DNA of 20,768 nucleotides from an uncultured Lachnospiraceae bacterium (GTDB lineage: Bacteria > Bacillota > Clostridia > Lachnospirales > Lachnospiraceae): assembly GCA_900549665.1 (NCBI GenBank), contig URPH01000032.1:1-20768 (forward strand), in the 5' to 3' direction. The position numbers and the translations under genes were made by a program. Under the pieces are notes generated by a model. The model saw only the letters and a program-made list of their open reading frames with translations, was not told the DNA's origin and made no database searches. Positions 1-6,979 of the stretch are shown here, piece by piece (the stretch's first letter is position 1; every line of letters starts with the position of its first letter).

Positions 1-33
1 AAAGTCTTATCGTGCAAGCACGAACGACTTTTT
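1..33 (+). repeat. Nested hairpin, possible terminator
   Basis: AAAGTC (1-6) pairs with GACTTT (26-31), and TCGTGC (10-15) pairs with GCACGA (18-23), giving a two-part stem with an AA loop, followed by T-rich DNA on the plus strand. It could end a plus-strand transcript from outside the window. Its first 16 bases recur inverted at 937-952, so it is more likely one copy of a dispersed palindromic repeat. Confidence 0.5.
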
Positions 34-94
34 GACCTTTTGACCCTGATATCATTTTGATCGTAATACCATTAAATCTGGAAATAACCGGCAC
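1..94 (-). pseudogene. Partial DUF4160-like frame, possibly disrupted, runs off left edge
   Basis: Reading leftwards from a GTG at 92-94, the frame is open to the window edge (31 codons). The first 15 residues read VPVISRFNGITIKMI, which resembles the very conserved start of DUF4160 proteins (M-P-x-I-S-x-F-x-G-I-x-I-x-M), a family often paired with DUF2442 in toxin-antitoxin-like gene pairs. An AGAGGTG ribosome binding site lies 8 bases upstream, and a consensus promoter lies behind it. After residue 15 the sequence (SGSKGQKVVRACTIRL) does not look like DUF4160 and coincides with hairpin-repeat DNA also found near 937-952 and 1154-1196. I therefore suspect a copy cut or ended by a dispersed repeat. 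The family call rests on 15 residues only, and whether the gene is broken cannot be decided without sequence to the left. Confidence 0.35.
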
Positions 95-117
95 TGACAA
101 TTCACCTCTCTGGTTAT

Positions 118-146
118 ATTATATAGGATATATCCTATATTGTCAA
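118..146 (-). promoter_or_regulatory. Consensus sigma-A promoter on the minus strand
   Basis: On the minus strand TTGACA (complement of 141-146) and TATAAT (complement of 118-123) are separated by exactly 17 bases. Both hexamers match the housekeeping sigma consensus fully. Transcription would start near 110 and give a very short leader before the AGAGGTG site at 103-109 and the GTG at 92-94, so it fits the DUF4160-like frame. Confidence 0.65.
121..140. promoter_or_regulatory. Perfect 20-bp palindrome, operator-like
   Basis: ATATAGGATATATCCTATAT is identical to its own reverse complement. It fills the spacer of the minus-strand promoter and overlaps its -10 hexamer, the expected position for a dimeric repressor, for example one autoregulating a toxin-antitoxin-like pair. 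That a protein binds here is inference. Confidence 0.5.
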
Positions 147-226
147 TGTGCAATATTATTTTCCTTTAAAAATCTATCCAGCCATTCATTTATACTTTGC
201 TACATTATAAAGAGGAACAAACGAAA

Positions 227-883
227 TCAGGAATCCAATACCATCCCATCCTTCCATTCGTGACTGTACCGCAGGTATTCCGATTCCGTATTTAAAAACG
301 TCTCAGCATTTTTCGGAAGCAAAATCGGCTCAATCGTATGCTTCTGATAATCACACACATAAATCTTTTTGACACAGTTTAAAAACACCCAGTCAAACCG
401 GTGCTCTTTTTCCTTCTGTGTATAACCCATATATTCAAATAAAGCTCCGGCATCAATATCATTTTCATCATTGGGATGCAAAAACAGATACAGACCATTG
501 TATTTCATATGTGTATAATTGGTGTTTAGCTTTTCAAGTTTCCGGTCAAAACGGTATTTTGCCTTGGAAAGATAATCCTGCTTCACTTCCTGATCCGGCA
601 GGATCGCCCAGAAACGTCCATTATAAAAATTCAATCGGTCTCCGTATTTTTCAAAAGCCATCTCCGGAATCTCCTCTTTCAGACAGCCCAGATATTTTTC
701 AATAAAATCCTCTTCCTGTCCGTCATGCGGCAATAGTGCCTGACTGACCTCCAGTCCGAAATCCATCGTCTCGTTGATCCAGTCCGGCGATTCACTCTTG
801 ATAAAATGAGGCTTGTATTCCTTCCATAAATATTTTAAAGAGACCGCTGCATATATTTCGTTGAGCATTTTTTCATAAGCCAT
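227..883 (-). CDS. Conserved-looking hypothetical protein, 218 aa
   Basis: I do not recognise this protein. It is soluble by composition: no signal peptide, no membrane segment, rich in aromatic and charged residues, with a pI near neutral to acidic. Two stretches look structured: an N-terminal mostly helical part (about 1-75) and a part around 85-190 with many aromatic residues (for example FYNGRFWAILP and YNGLYLFLHPNDEND). The ATG at 881-883 has AGGTG 7 bases upstream, so the start is well supported. It stands alone, with no co-oriented neighbour within 130 bases on either side. It is bracketed by a 16-bp inverted repeat at 1-16 and 937-952. Codon use resembles the surrounding genes. Function unknown. 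Confidence 0.75.
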   Translation of the reverse strand: MAYEKMLNEIYAAVSLKYLWKEYKPHFIKSESPDWINETMDFGLEVSQALLPHDGQEEDFIEKYLGCLKEEIPEMAFEKYGDRLNFYNGRFWAILPDQEVKQDYLSKAKYRFDRKLEKLNTNYTHMKYNGLYLFLHPNDENDIDAGALFEYMGYTQKEKEHRFDWVFLNCVKKIYVCDYQKHTIEPILLPKNAETFLNTESEYLRYSHEWKDGMVLDS

Positions 884-936
884 TTTGTCACCTGCCGTTT
901 TTTAAACTTTGTTATTTGTATTTATCTGATATCGCC

Positions 937-952
937 TGCACGATAAGACTTT
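937..952. repeat. Inverted copy of the repeat at 1-16
   Basis: TGCACGATAAGACTTT is the exact reverse complement of bases 1-16. Together the two copies flank the hypothetical gene at 227-883. This copy holds only one half of the hairpin seen at 1-33. Confidence 0.6.
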
Positions 953-1026
953 TGAACTTACATCCAGTATAACAGATAAAACAGCGTTTGCACCAGTCCA
1001 CCACAACATCTCCTTCTTATCTCCAT

Positions 1027-1074
1027 CTTATTTCTATTTTCCACATATAACTTATTTCCATTTTCCATATGTAA
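1027..1074. repeat. Tandem duplication of a 24-bp unit
   Basis: Units 1027-1050 and 1051-1074 both begin CTTATTTC and match at 21 of 24 positions. They are T/C-rich and non-coding. Function unknown. Confidence 0.6.
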
Positions 1075-1153
1075 CTTGCTTTTCCGCCTATTTAATGATA
1101 AATATAATATGTTTGGGATTTGCGAAGGCCGCTTCGCAGCAGAGCAATTTACG

Positions 1154-1196
1154 GACATCAGGTCAGGGGCAGAATACCTTTTGATCCTGACATCAT
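1154..1196. repeat. Imperfect palindrome related to left-edge repeat
   Basis: On the minus strand GTCAGGATCA and TGCCCCTGAC form an 8-of-10 stem around a ten-base loop. The block ATGATGTCAGGATCAAAAGG matches, with two changes, minus-strand DNA at 37-56. It looks like a dispersed palindromic repeat, and it sits just upstream of the lipoprotein gene. Confidence 0.45.
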
Positions 1197-1228
1197 ATTA
1201 TAATAAAGTCCAAGGAGATCCTAAGACC

Positions 1229-1780
1229 ATGAAAACAAAAACAAACAGACTTTTTTCCTTACTTCTCTGTGCAATGTTATCTGCAGCAATGGCTTTTACC
1301 ATGACAGGCTGTAGCGGAAAAGATCATTCAGATGCTGCAACCGGGGAAGCTGTAACAGAAGAAACAATAACAGAATCAGACAACGATCAGACCGCCGAAC
1401 CCGAAGACACAGACGCGCAGTCAGATAATACCGAGTCCACTGATTCACAGTCAGCTGATACGGCATCTGATGTCGAGGTGCTTGGCGAAGGTGAAACTGT
1501 GTTTACTTTCATCGTAACAGATGCCGATGGAAATGACACACAGTTCGAGATCCATACAGACAAGAAAACGGTAGGCGAGGCTTTATCAGATCTTGGACTG
1601 ATTGCCGGCGAGGACAGCGAATACGGCCTTTATGTAAAAACTGTCAATGGTGTCACCGCTGACTATGACACAGACAAGACATACTGGGCTTTCTATGTAA
1701 ACGGCGAGTATGCTCAGTCCGGTGTTGACACTACCGACGTTGTGGATGGAGATACCTATTCTTTCAAAATCAAAAAATAA
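1229..1780 (+). CDS. DUF4430 (transcobalamin-C-like) lipoprotein
   Basis: The 183-residue protein starts at the ATG at 1229-1231, behind AAGGAG (1212-1217). This start gives a proper lipoprotein signal: K-rich n-region, hydrophobic core, and a lipobox M-T-G-C with the lipidated cysteine at residue 28. Residues 30-80 are a low-complexity acidic linker rich in T, D, S and E. Residues about 85-183 look like DUF4430, the transcobalamin C-terminal-like fold: TVGEALSDLGL, YGLYVKTVNG, then YWAFYVNGEYAQSGVD and a closing VDGDTYSFKIKK. It should be anchored outside the membrane and may bind a small ligand. It is followed after 14 bases by an ECF S component, so a role in vitamin or cofactor capture is inferred. 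In-frame codons upstream of 1229 have no ribosome binding site and would destroy the signal peptide. Confidence 0.85.
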   Translation: MKTKTNRLFSLLLCAMLSAAMAFTMTGCSGKDHSDAATGEAVTEETITESDNDQTAEPEDTDAQSDNTESTDSQSADTASDVEVLGEGETVFTFIVTDADGNDTQFEIHTDKKTVGEALSDLGLIAGEDSEYGLYVKTVNGVTADYDTDKTYWAFYVNGEYAQSGVDTTDVVDGDTYSFKIKK

Positions 1781-1794
1781 CAAAGGTTATAGAA

Positions 1795-2310
1795 ATGAAA
1801 CTTTCAACAAGGGAACTAACTGTATTTGCTATGCTGGGGGCACTGATGTATGCATCCAAGATGATCATAGAGGTTGCCCCCAACGTGCATCTGCTCGGCG
1901 TATTTACGGTTGCCTTCACAGTTGTATATCGTAAAAAAGCACTCTATCCCATTTACACCTATGTGTTATTAAATGGTATATTCTGCGGATTTGCCACATG
2001 GTGGCTTCCTTATCTCTATATATGGACGGTACTGTGGGGTGTTGTCATGTTGATCCCCAATCGCATACCGCGAAAAATAAAGCCCGTTATTTATATAATC
2101 TGTTGTTCCTTACATGGCTTTTTATTTGGCACGCTATACGCACCGGCTCAGGCTATTTTATATGGAATGGGCTTCAAAGCTACAATCGCCTGGATCATTG
2201 CCGGTCTGCCCTGGGATGCCATTCACGGAGTAAGCAATCTCGTCTGCGGCCTGCTGATCATGCCGATTGTAAAGATTCTGACATATCTTGAAAACCGTGC
2301 GGCTTTATAA
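1795..2310 (+). CDS. ECF-type transporter S component (substrate-binding membrane subunit)
   Basis: This 171-residue membrane protein has about six hydrophobic segments and the length and N-terminal pattern of ECF S components: STRELTVFAMLGALMYASK, then NVHLLGVFTVAF. S components bind a vitamin or cofactor and work with a shared energising module (EcfT plus two ATPases), which is not in this window, so this would be a group II system using a module encoded elsewhere. It follows the DUF4430 lipoprotein by 14 bases and is probably co-transcribed. The site before the ATG is weak (AAAGG), consistent with coupling. The substrate cannot be read from sequence; cobalamin or a precursor is suggested only by the transcobalamin-like neighbour. 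The stop codon directly abuts the stop of the convergent gene, leaving no room for a terminator between them. Confidence 0.75.
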   Translation: MKLSTRELTVFAMLGALMYASKMIIEVAPNVHLLGVFTVAFTVVYRKKALYPIYTYVLLNGIFCGFATWWLPYLYIWTVLWGVVMLIPNRIPRKIKPVIYIICCSLHGFLFGTLYAPAQAILYGMGFKATIAWIIAGLPWDAIHGVSNLVCGLLIMPIVKILTYLENRAAL

Positions 2311-3102
2311 TCATTGTCTGTTGTCCGGTTTCCGCTTCAATCCTCTCAGATAATCCTTCACATCCTTCTGCGGTATCCGCGATTCCACCATCTTTTGCAG
2401 TGCACGGTTATAAGTCCTGTCATCCAGCATACAACCGGATAAAAAATCAAGTGTTTCTTTTTGATAACAGCAAAAGGCCTCTGCAAGCGTCCACGCGGCT
2501 GCCATAGAGGTATAATATGGCTGGAATTCCCGGTTCAGGGCATGAAAGATTTGTTCCAGATAAGTTCCCGGTGTCCGGGCCGGATGGCGGCAGTCCTCCA
2601 TGGAAATCGTCCGCAGTCTCTTTTTCGTATTTCCGTTCTCATCACATTTTAAAAGATGCTGCATCATGATAATGATACCGACACGCGTGTCAAACTCCCG
2701 GTCTGAGTACAGATATTTCCGGATAAAATCCCAGGTTTTCTCTCGATCAGTCCTGAGAATGTCCATCTTGGAAAAAACACTGTCACACACCGACCAGTTA
2801 TCAACACGCGGTATAAAATCCTCAATATAAGGAAGGATCTCATCCAACGGCTCTTTCACATAGCTTAGCATCATGCCACGGAGCATAATCTCTTCAAAAT
2901 AAAGATCCTCTGTCTCCCATTCCTTTCTCCAGTTTTCCTTTGCAAGCTCTTTTGCTTTTTTTCTTAAAACAGGAAGTCTGACGCCGAGCATATTGATATC
3001 GCCCGGAGTCAGACTCTTCGAAAAATCCCTGTATTGTTCTTCTGCATGTTCAAATAAAAATGCTCTGACAGCTTCTCTCATATCTTCCGGTTTTCCTTCC
3101 AT
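2311..3102 (-). CDS. DNA alkylation repair protein, AlkD-like HEAT-repeat family
   Basis: The product is 263 aa from the ATG at 3100-3102, which has GGAAGG about 7 bases upstream. An open frame extends to 3189 but would overlap the preceding glycosyltransferase and has no such site. The protein is all-helical with family hallmarks: LGVRLPVLRKKAKELA (about 39-54), DNWSVCDSVFSK (101-112), RVGIIIMMQHLL (140-151) and YYTSMAAAWTLAE (196-208). Members bind alkylated DNA with a curved stack of HEAT-like repeats, and some excise N3- or N7-alkylpurines without base flipping. It lies 31 bases after the glycosyltransferase stop and may ride on that transcript, although no functional link to polysaccharide is evident. 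Whether this copy is an active glycosylase cannot be told from sequence. Confidence 0.85.
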   Translation of the reverse strand: MEGKPEDMREAVRAFLFEHAEEQYRDFSKSLTPGDINMLGVRLPVLRKKAKELAKENWRKEWETEDLYFEEIMLRGMMLSYVKEPLDEILPYIEDFIPRVDNWSVCDSVFSKMDILRTDREKTWDFIRKYLYSDREFDTRVGIIIMMQHLLKCDENGNTKKRLRTISMEDCRHPARTPGTYLEQIFHALNREFQPYYTSMAAAWTLAEAFCCYQKETLDFLSGCMLDDRTYNRALQKMVESRIPQKDVKDYLRGLKRKPDNRQ

Positions 3103-3133
3103 AAATAAACCTTCCACATAAGGTATGGCTTCA

Positions 3134-5491
3134 TTATACCAAATCCATTTCATTAAAACTATGCATGTTATCCTTTTTCTTTTCCACAACCGGCTCTTCT
3201 ATTTGCCGGGCCCGTAATTTCAGAATTGCCTCCATAATCTCATCACAGACATTCTGGTCATTATAAATTTCCTCAAAGTTCTGCACCTCATACAGACACA
3301 TATTCCGGATTTTACGACTTAGCTTTGTCTTAAGATTATGCCCGGCCAGCTGAAACATAATTTCATGCTCCAACGGTTCTCCGTCGATCAGGAAAAACTG
3401 ATAATTAAAATCGACAATCTTTGCCATTCCTCTTCCTGATGCGGAAGCATAGGAAAGTGTATTGTGTATTTCAATTCTGGGAAAATACCGCTTCAACCGG
3501 AATACCGGCACACTTCTGCGTCCGATATTGGTACTCAGGTCATCATAGATGCCTGTCTTTTTCTGCAGTCCCTGTGGCTTTGTCGGAATTCTGTCATAAC
3601 AGATTCCCAAAAGATTGTCATAACCTCTTTCACTTTTAAATCCGATAAATTCCATGGTATAGAGCCACGGTTTTTCCCTGCTTTTCTCTTCTTTTGTAAA
3701 TTTTATCTCACACATCATTTCCGCATGGTAATTTCTGTCCTGTATCTCCAGACTGACACCGGATTTTTCATACACATTCAATAAATGCGGCTCATCCATA
3801 TAAATAGCAGCACCGGTTTCCGAAATATCCCTGGTCATACACGGATAGTCCTTTCCGTTAACATGAAGTACCGCCGGCAGCTGTACCTCAACACGTTCTG
3901 ATTTCCGATAGGTCTTCCTTCCACTGATAAAAAACAGACACATTACCATATTATACAGATTCACAATAAGCCAGAACAATACGACGATCGGTCCCATGGA
4001 ACCGCTGTCAAACATGATCTTTATACAGTTGATGATACCAATAACGGAAAGAACGATCAGCAGAACAAACGGCATCTGATATACCAGCTTTCCTGATGCA
4101 TCCTCCTCCACACTTCCCTTATTGGTAACCTTGAATTTTTTGAGGGATATTCCAAAGGTTTCCAGCAAAACAGGTAAGAGCATATACGGGAAAAGCGCAT
4201 ATTCATAAATAGAGGTCCATTTGGTGTTGCGGATATTGTTGCTCAGCCGCTTTAAGCTGATATTGCTCGTCACATACATCGGAAGCCAGAATATCAGTAC
4301 CTCCGGAAGCGAACAGCGGAAAATCATATAACCAAACACCGCATATAAAATCGGTGACATAATATAAAAGAACCGCTTTATTGGCGCATACCAGTACCAT
4401 ATAGAGGCCCAGTAATTCATCTTCTGCCCAAAGGACAGATCCTTTGATGTAAAAATATGCATCTTCCTGCCTGTTGAAATAACGCCTCTTGCCCAGCGGA
4501 CTCTCTGTTGGATCAGATTCTGCAGCTCATTGGCACTCATTCCGGATGCCAGTACTTTTCCAAGACCAAGTGATACATAACCCTTTTTCTGTATCAGAAG
4601 TCCGGTCGCAAAATCCTCCGTGATCGCATCCATGTAAAATCCGCCGATATCATTGAGTGCCTCCCTGCTGATAATCGTGTTGGAGCCTCCGTAAATACAG
4701 CTGTTTGTCCTTGTACGTGCCACCTCAATATCTCGGTAAAAATAATCCTGTTCATTGGGAATCTTCTGTTCGGAATGCAGATTGAACTGGAACAGATCCA
4801 GATCATAAAAGGCCTGTGGTGTCTGGATAAATCCAAGCTTTACCTGATCCTCCGGTTTTTTATCCTTGTTTCGCAGCTCCGCGTCTACACAATAGGGTAT
4901 GGTTTCCATCAAAAAACAGCTTTGCGGAAGCATGTCTGCATCCAGGGTAAGAATATATGGAGAATGGGAATGCGCCAGGGCATTGTTTAAGTTTCCGGCC
5001 TTCTGTCCTTCGTGTGTCTCACGGTCCAGATAATGGACTCCAAGCTGCAATGCAAGCATTTTCATTGTTTCGCGATGACCATCATCACACAGATAGATAT
5101 GTACCTTGTTTTTATCCGGATATTCCATCCGTTTGCAGGCACAGATCGTCTTTGCCAAAAGGACAATATCTTCATTATAAGTGGAGATAAACACATCCAC
5201 ATCCGGGAACAGCTCTAACGGCACATCCGGCTTTGGATAATCCCTGGTATTGTACATATTGGCATAATGCACCAGTGCCTCCACCATACCGAGTGTCTCC
5301 ACGATCAACAGGGCTATGCCGACAAACACGGAAATAAACCCGTAACCAAAGGGGATCGTAAAGAAAATACGCCACATCAGATATATAATGGTGCAGAGAA
5401 TATTCAGGGCAAACCACCATTTGTTGCTCCAGTCCCATATCAAATTTTTAAGATCTGTTTTCACAGTCTGTTTCATTCCGGCTTTCTCCAT
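3134..5491 (-). CDS. Cellulose-synthase-like GT2 glycosyltransferase with PilZ domain
   Basis: This 785-aa processive membrane synthase is laid out like BcsA. Two N-terminal membrane segments (about 24-42, 50-70) precede a cytosolic GT-A domain with STYNED (103-108), DDG (136-138), DAD (184-186), TED (291-293) and Q-x-x-R-W (329-333). Five more membrane segments lie between 374 and 524. A PilZ domain follows with both c-di-GMP motifs intact: R-x-x-x-R at 525-529 (or 529-533) and D-x-S-x-x-G at 555-560. Residues about 660-760 form an additional C-terminal domain that looks like a degenerate second PilZ. The predicted role is polymerising a beta-glucan or similar chain from a nucleotide sugar and extruding it, switched on by c-di-GMP. 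The gene starts 9 bases after the upstream stop. The ATG at 5489-5491 has a poor ribosome site, while the sixth codon (ATG at 5474-5476) has GGAG 9 bases upstream. The sugar made is not determinable here. Confidence 0.9.
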   Translation of the reverse strand: MEKAGMKQTVKTDLKNLIWDWSNKWWFALNILCTIIYLMWRIFFTIPFGYGFISVFVGIALLIVETLGMVEALVHYANMYNTRDYPKPDVPLELFPDVDVFISTYNEDIVLLAKTICACKRMEYPDKNKVHIYLCDDGHRETMKMLALQLGVHYLDRETHEGQKAGNLNNALAHSHSPYILTLDADMLPQSCFLMETIPYCVDAELRNKDKKPEDQVKLGFIQTPQAFYDLDLFQFNLHSEQKIPNEQDYFYRDIEVARTRTNSCIYGGSNTIISREALNDIGGFYMDAITEDFATGLLIQKKGYVSLGLGKVLASGMSANELQNLIQQRVRWARGVISTGRKMHIFTSKDLSFGQKMNYWASIWYWYAPIKRFFYIMSPILYAVFGYMIFRCSLPEVLIFWLPMYVTSNISLKRLSNNIRNTKWTSIYEYALFPYMLLPVLLETFGISLKKFKVTNKGSVEEDASGKLVYQMPFVLLIVLSVIGIINCIKIMFDSGSMGPIVVLFWLIVNLYNMVMCLFFISGRKTYRKSERVEVQLPAVLHVNGKDYPCMTRDISETGAAIYMDEPHLLNVYEKSGVSLEIQDRNYHAEMMCEIKFTKEEKSREKPWLYTMEFIGFKSERGYDNLLGICYDRIPTKPQGLQKKTGIYDDLSTNIGRRSVPVFRLKRYFPRIEIHNTLSYASASGRGMAKIVDFNYQFFLIDGEPLEHEIMFQLAGHNLKTKLSRKIRNMCLYEVQNFEEIYNDQNVCDEIMEAILKLRARQIEEPVVEKKKDNMHSFNEMDLV

Positions 5492-5500
5492 TTAATACTT

Positions 5501-6793
5501 TTATTTCTCTGCTGCACCATCGGCTGTATCCTCCCGGAAAAACTGAAAAGCGTCATCTCCAATGTTGTATGGATACATTTCGATGATAATACAATCAAAA
5601 CGGTTGTTTTTTATATAGCTTTCAATATCCAGCTCATCCATATTTTCCAGCGACCACATGGCATCGATCTCTCCACACATAGGGGTCAGAAAGGAAATAA
5701 CCGGCGAAAAATAAGAGTCACGTATCATGAAAATATGCTTTCCGTCCGGATTGGAATGGTTCACGATCTTTTCATAGCTTCTAAGACCGTTCAGATACAG
5801 GGAATACTGCGAGTCAGAATAAATATCCGTATTTTCCAAAACCTCCGGCAAAATCAGGGTGCCGATAATATCTCCGTCCTTATTGGTGTACTGTCCGTTT
5901 TCCTCCAGATAGGTACGGGCAATATTCATATGGAACCTGGGATAATAAGCAACCATGTCATCCAGTCCGGAATAATTTTTACCGGTTGCGCGTCCCATGG
6001 AGCCAAGCATACCCTGTCTGTATATCTTTGTCTCAAACTGACTTTTCGTCAGATATTGATCCGTATCCAGTTCATAACCATATTTTTCATTGAGGATATC
6101 GGCTAAAACCTCTGTCGCATAAAAGGCCGCCGGTATTGTCCAGTGATGATCTGTTTTAAAAAAAGCTTCCTCATATGGAACTTCCTCATTGGGCAGATAC
6201 TTATTCAAATCAAGTGTATCCACACCAAGACGGTTTAAATAAAATAGTGTCTCATCCACAACCACCTGCGGATCATTGACAGGCATATCTTCACTGTAAA
6301 ACTCAGTCTGTCCCGGCACATACTTGGACGGTGCCACCACAAATAAAACATCTGTCCCAAACTGTGACACATAATCCTTTAACCGTTTCACACGCATTGC
6401 ATATTCAAAATAATCATTTTCATCATCCTGATAAAAAGCTGAATAATGCAGACTTCCGGTCTCATCCTTGATATAGGCAAAATTGTTGATCTCTTTTTTA
6501 TCCAAAGCCTTCTGCACGGCGCCGAAGTATTCAATGTACTTCATACGGCCCTCGATATTTTCCTCCATCGTATTTTGCAGCGTGGCAACCTCGGTCTGCA
6601 GCTCATTGGGATTGTCGGCAGTTTCCTTTCGGAAGGTTCCTAATGCATCCTTGAGTGCATCGCGGTTTAGCATGGCGCTGTATATGGAGTATATCAGGAT
6701 AAAGGCAATGAAAATAACGGAGAAAATGCGCTTTCGCATGAAGTATGCGTTTTTTATTAAATTATGTTTTAATTTCTCGAGTATTACTTTCAT
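5501..6793 (-). CDS. DHHW/AlgJ-like SGNH-type O-acetylation protein
   Basis: This 430-aa protein has one N-terminal membrane anchor (about 22-40) and the rest outside. The anchor is followed by a probable coiled stretch (50-100). TDHHW at 214-218 matches the catalytic Asp-His motif of AlgJ/AlgX/DHHW proteins, and RDSY at 358-361 supplies the likely serine nucleophile (S360) of the SGNH-like triad. Such proteins take an acetyl group passed across the membrane by an MBOAT protein and place it on an exported polysaccharide. The next gene upstream in the same direction is an MBOAT, and the gene 9 bases downstream is the synthase, so the three belong together. In gene order it resembles the acetylation genes reported beside the clostridial cellulose synthase (ccs) locus. 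Start: AAGGA 6 bases before the ATG at 6791-6793. Confidence 0.85.
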   Translation of the reverse strand: MKVILEKLKHNLIKNAYFMRKRIFSVIFIAFILIYSIYSAMLNRDALKDALGTFRKETADNPNELQTEVATLQNTMEENIEGRMKYIEYFGAVQKALDKKEINNFAYIKDETGSLHYSAFYQDDENDYFEYAMRVKRLKDYVSQFGTDVLFVVAPSKYVPGQTEFYSEDMPVNDPQVVVDETLFYLNRLGVDTLDLNKYLPNEEVPYEEAFFKTDHHWTIPAAFYATEVLADILNEKYGYELDTDQYLTKSQFETKIYRQGMLGSMGRATGKNYSGLDDMVAYYPRFHMNIARTYLEENGQYTNKDGDIIGTLILPEVLENTDIYSDSQYSLYLNGLRSYEKIVNHSNPDGKHIFMIRDSYFSPVISFLTPMCGEIDAMWSLENMDELDIESYIKNNRFDCIIIEMYPYNIGDDAFQFFREDTADGAAEK

Positions 6794-6820
6794 GGTTTCC
6801 TTTTGATTATTTATGTTGGT

Positions 6821-6979
6821 TTTTAAAAATTAAGAGCCATCAATTCGCAAAATCGTTGCTTCGCAACTTTCCTTTTGCTCATTCTGTCTTTTCGCCAGAT
6901 AGCATCCAAATATTTTGATCCTGCAAGCAAGCTTGCGTCTCAAAATCTTTGGATACTGCCTGGCTCTTAATTTTTAAAA
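6821..6979 (-). repeat. Structured inverted-repeat element inside the operon
   Basis: TTTTAAAAATTAAGAGCCA (6821-6839) is exactly complementary to 6961-6979, a 19-bp terminal inverted repeat that includes the MBOAT stop codon. Within it, 6896-6919 and 6941-6962 form a long imperfect stem (about 20 of 24 pairs) capped by the palindrome GCAAGCTTGC (6927-6936), and GTTGC/GCAAC (6855-6867) forms a small hairpin. As RNA it would fold into a closed multi-branch structure. It could be a MITE-like insertion or an operon processing or attenuation element. No target-site duplication is evident. Confidence 0.65.

Larger units (their letters stand above)
884..1228. other. Gene-poor stretch with short repeats and hairpins
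   Basis: This gap separates the divergent genes at 227-883 and 1229-1780. It contains one arm of the 16-bp inverted repeat (937-952), a 24-bp tandem duplication (1027-1074), a small hairpin TGCGAAG/CTTCGCA at 1120-1137, and an imperfect palindrome at 1154-1196. TATAAT-like hexamers at 1103-1108 and 1199-1204 lack a good -35 partner. No cobalamin, TPP, FMN or c-di-GMP riboswitch core was recognised, although a vitamin-uptake-like pair lies downstream. Confidence 0.5.

Noticed and set aside
958..1228. Possible cobalamin or other vitamin riboswitch upstream of the DUF4430/S-component pair
   Set aside because: No B12 box, TPP, FMN or similar core could be found; the hairpins present match dispersed repeats instead.
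5267..6106. 279-residue open frame on the plus strand
   Set aside because: It lies opposite two strongly supported genes (GT2 and DHHW protein) and has no motif or ribosome site of its own.
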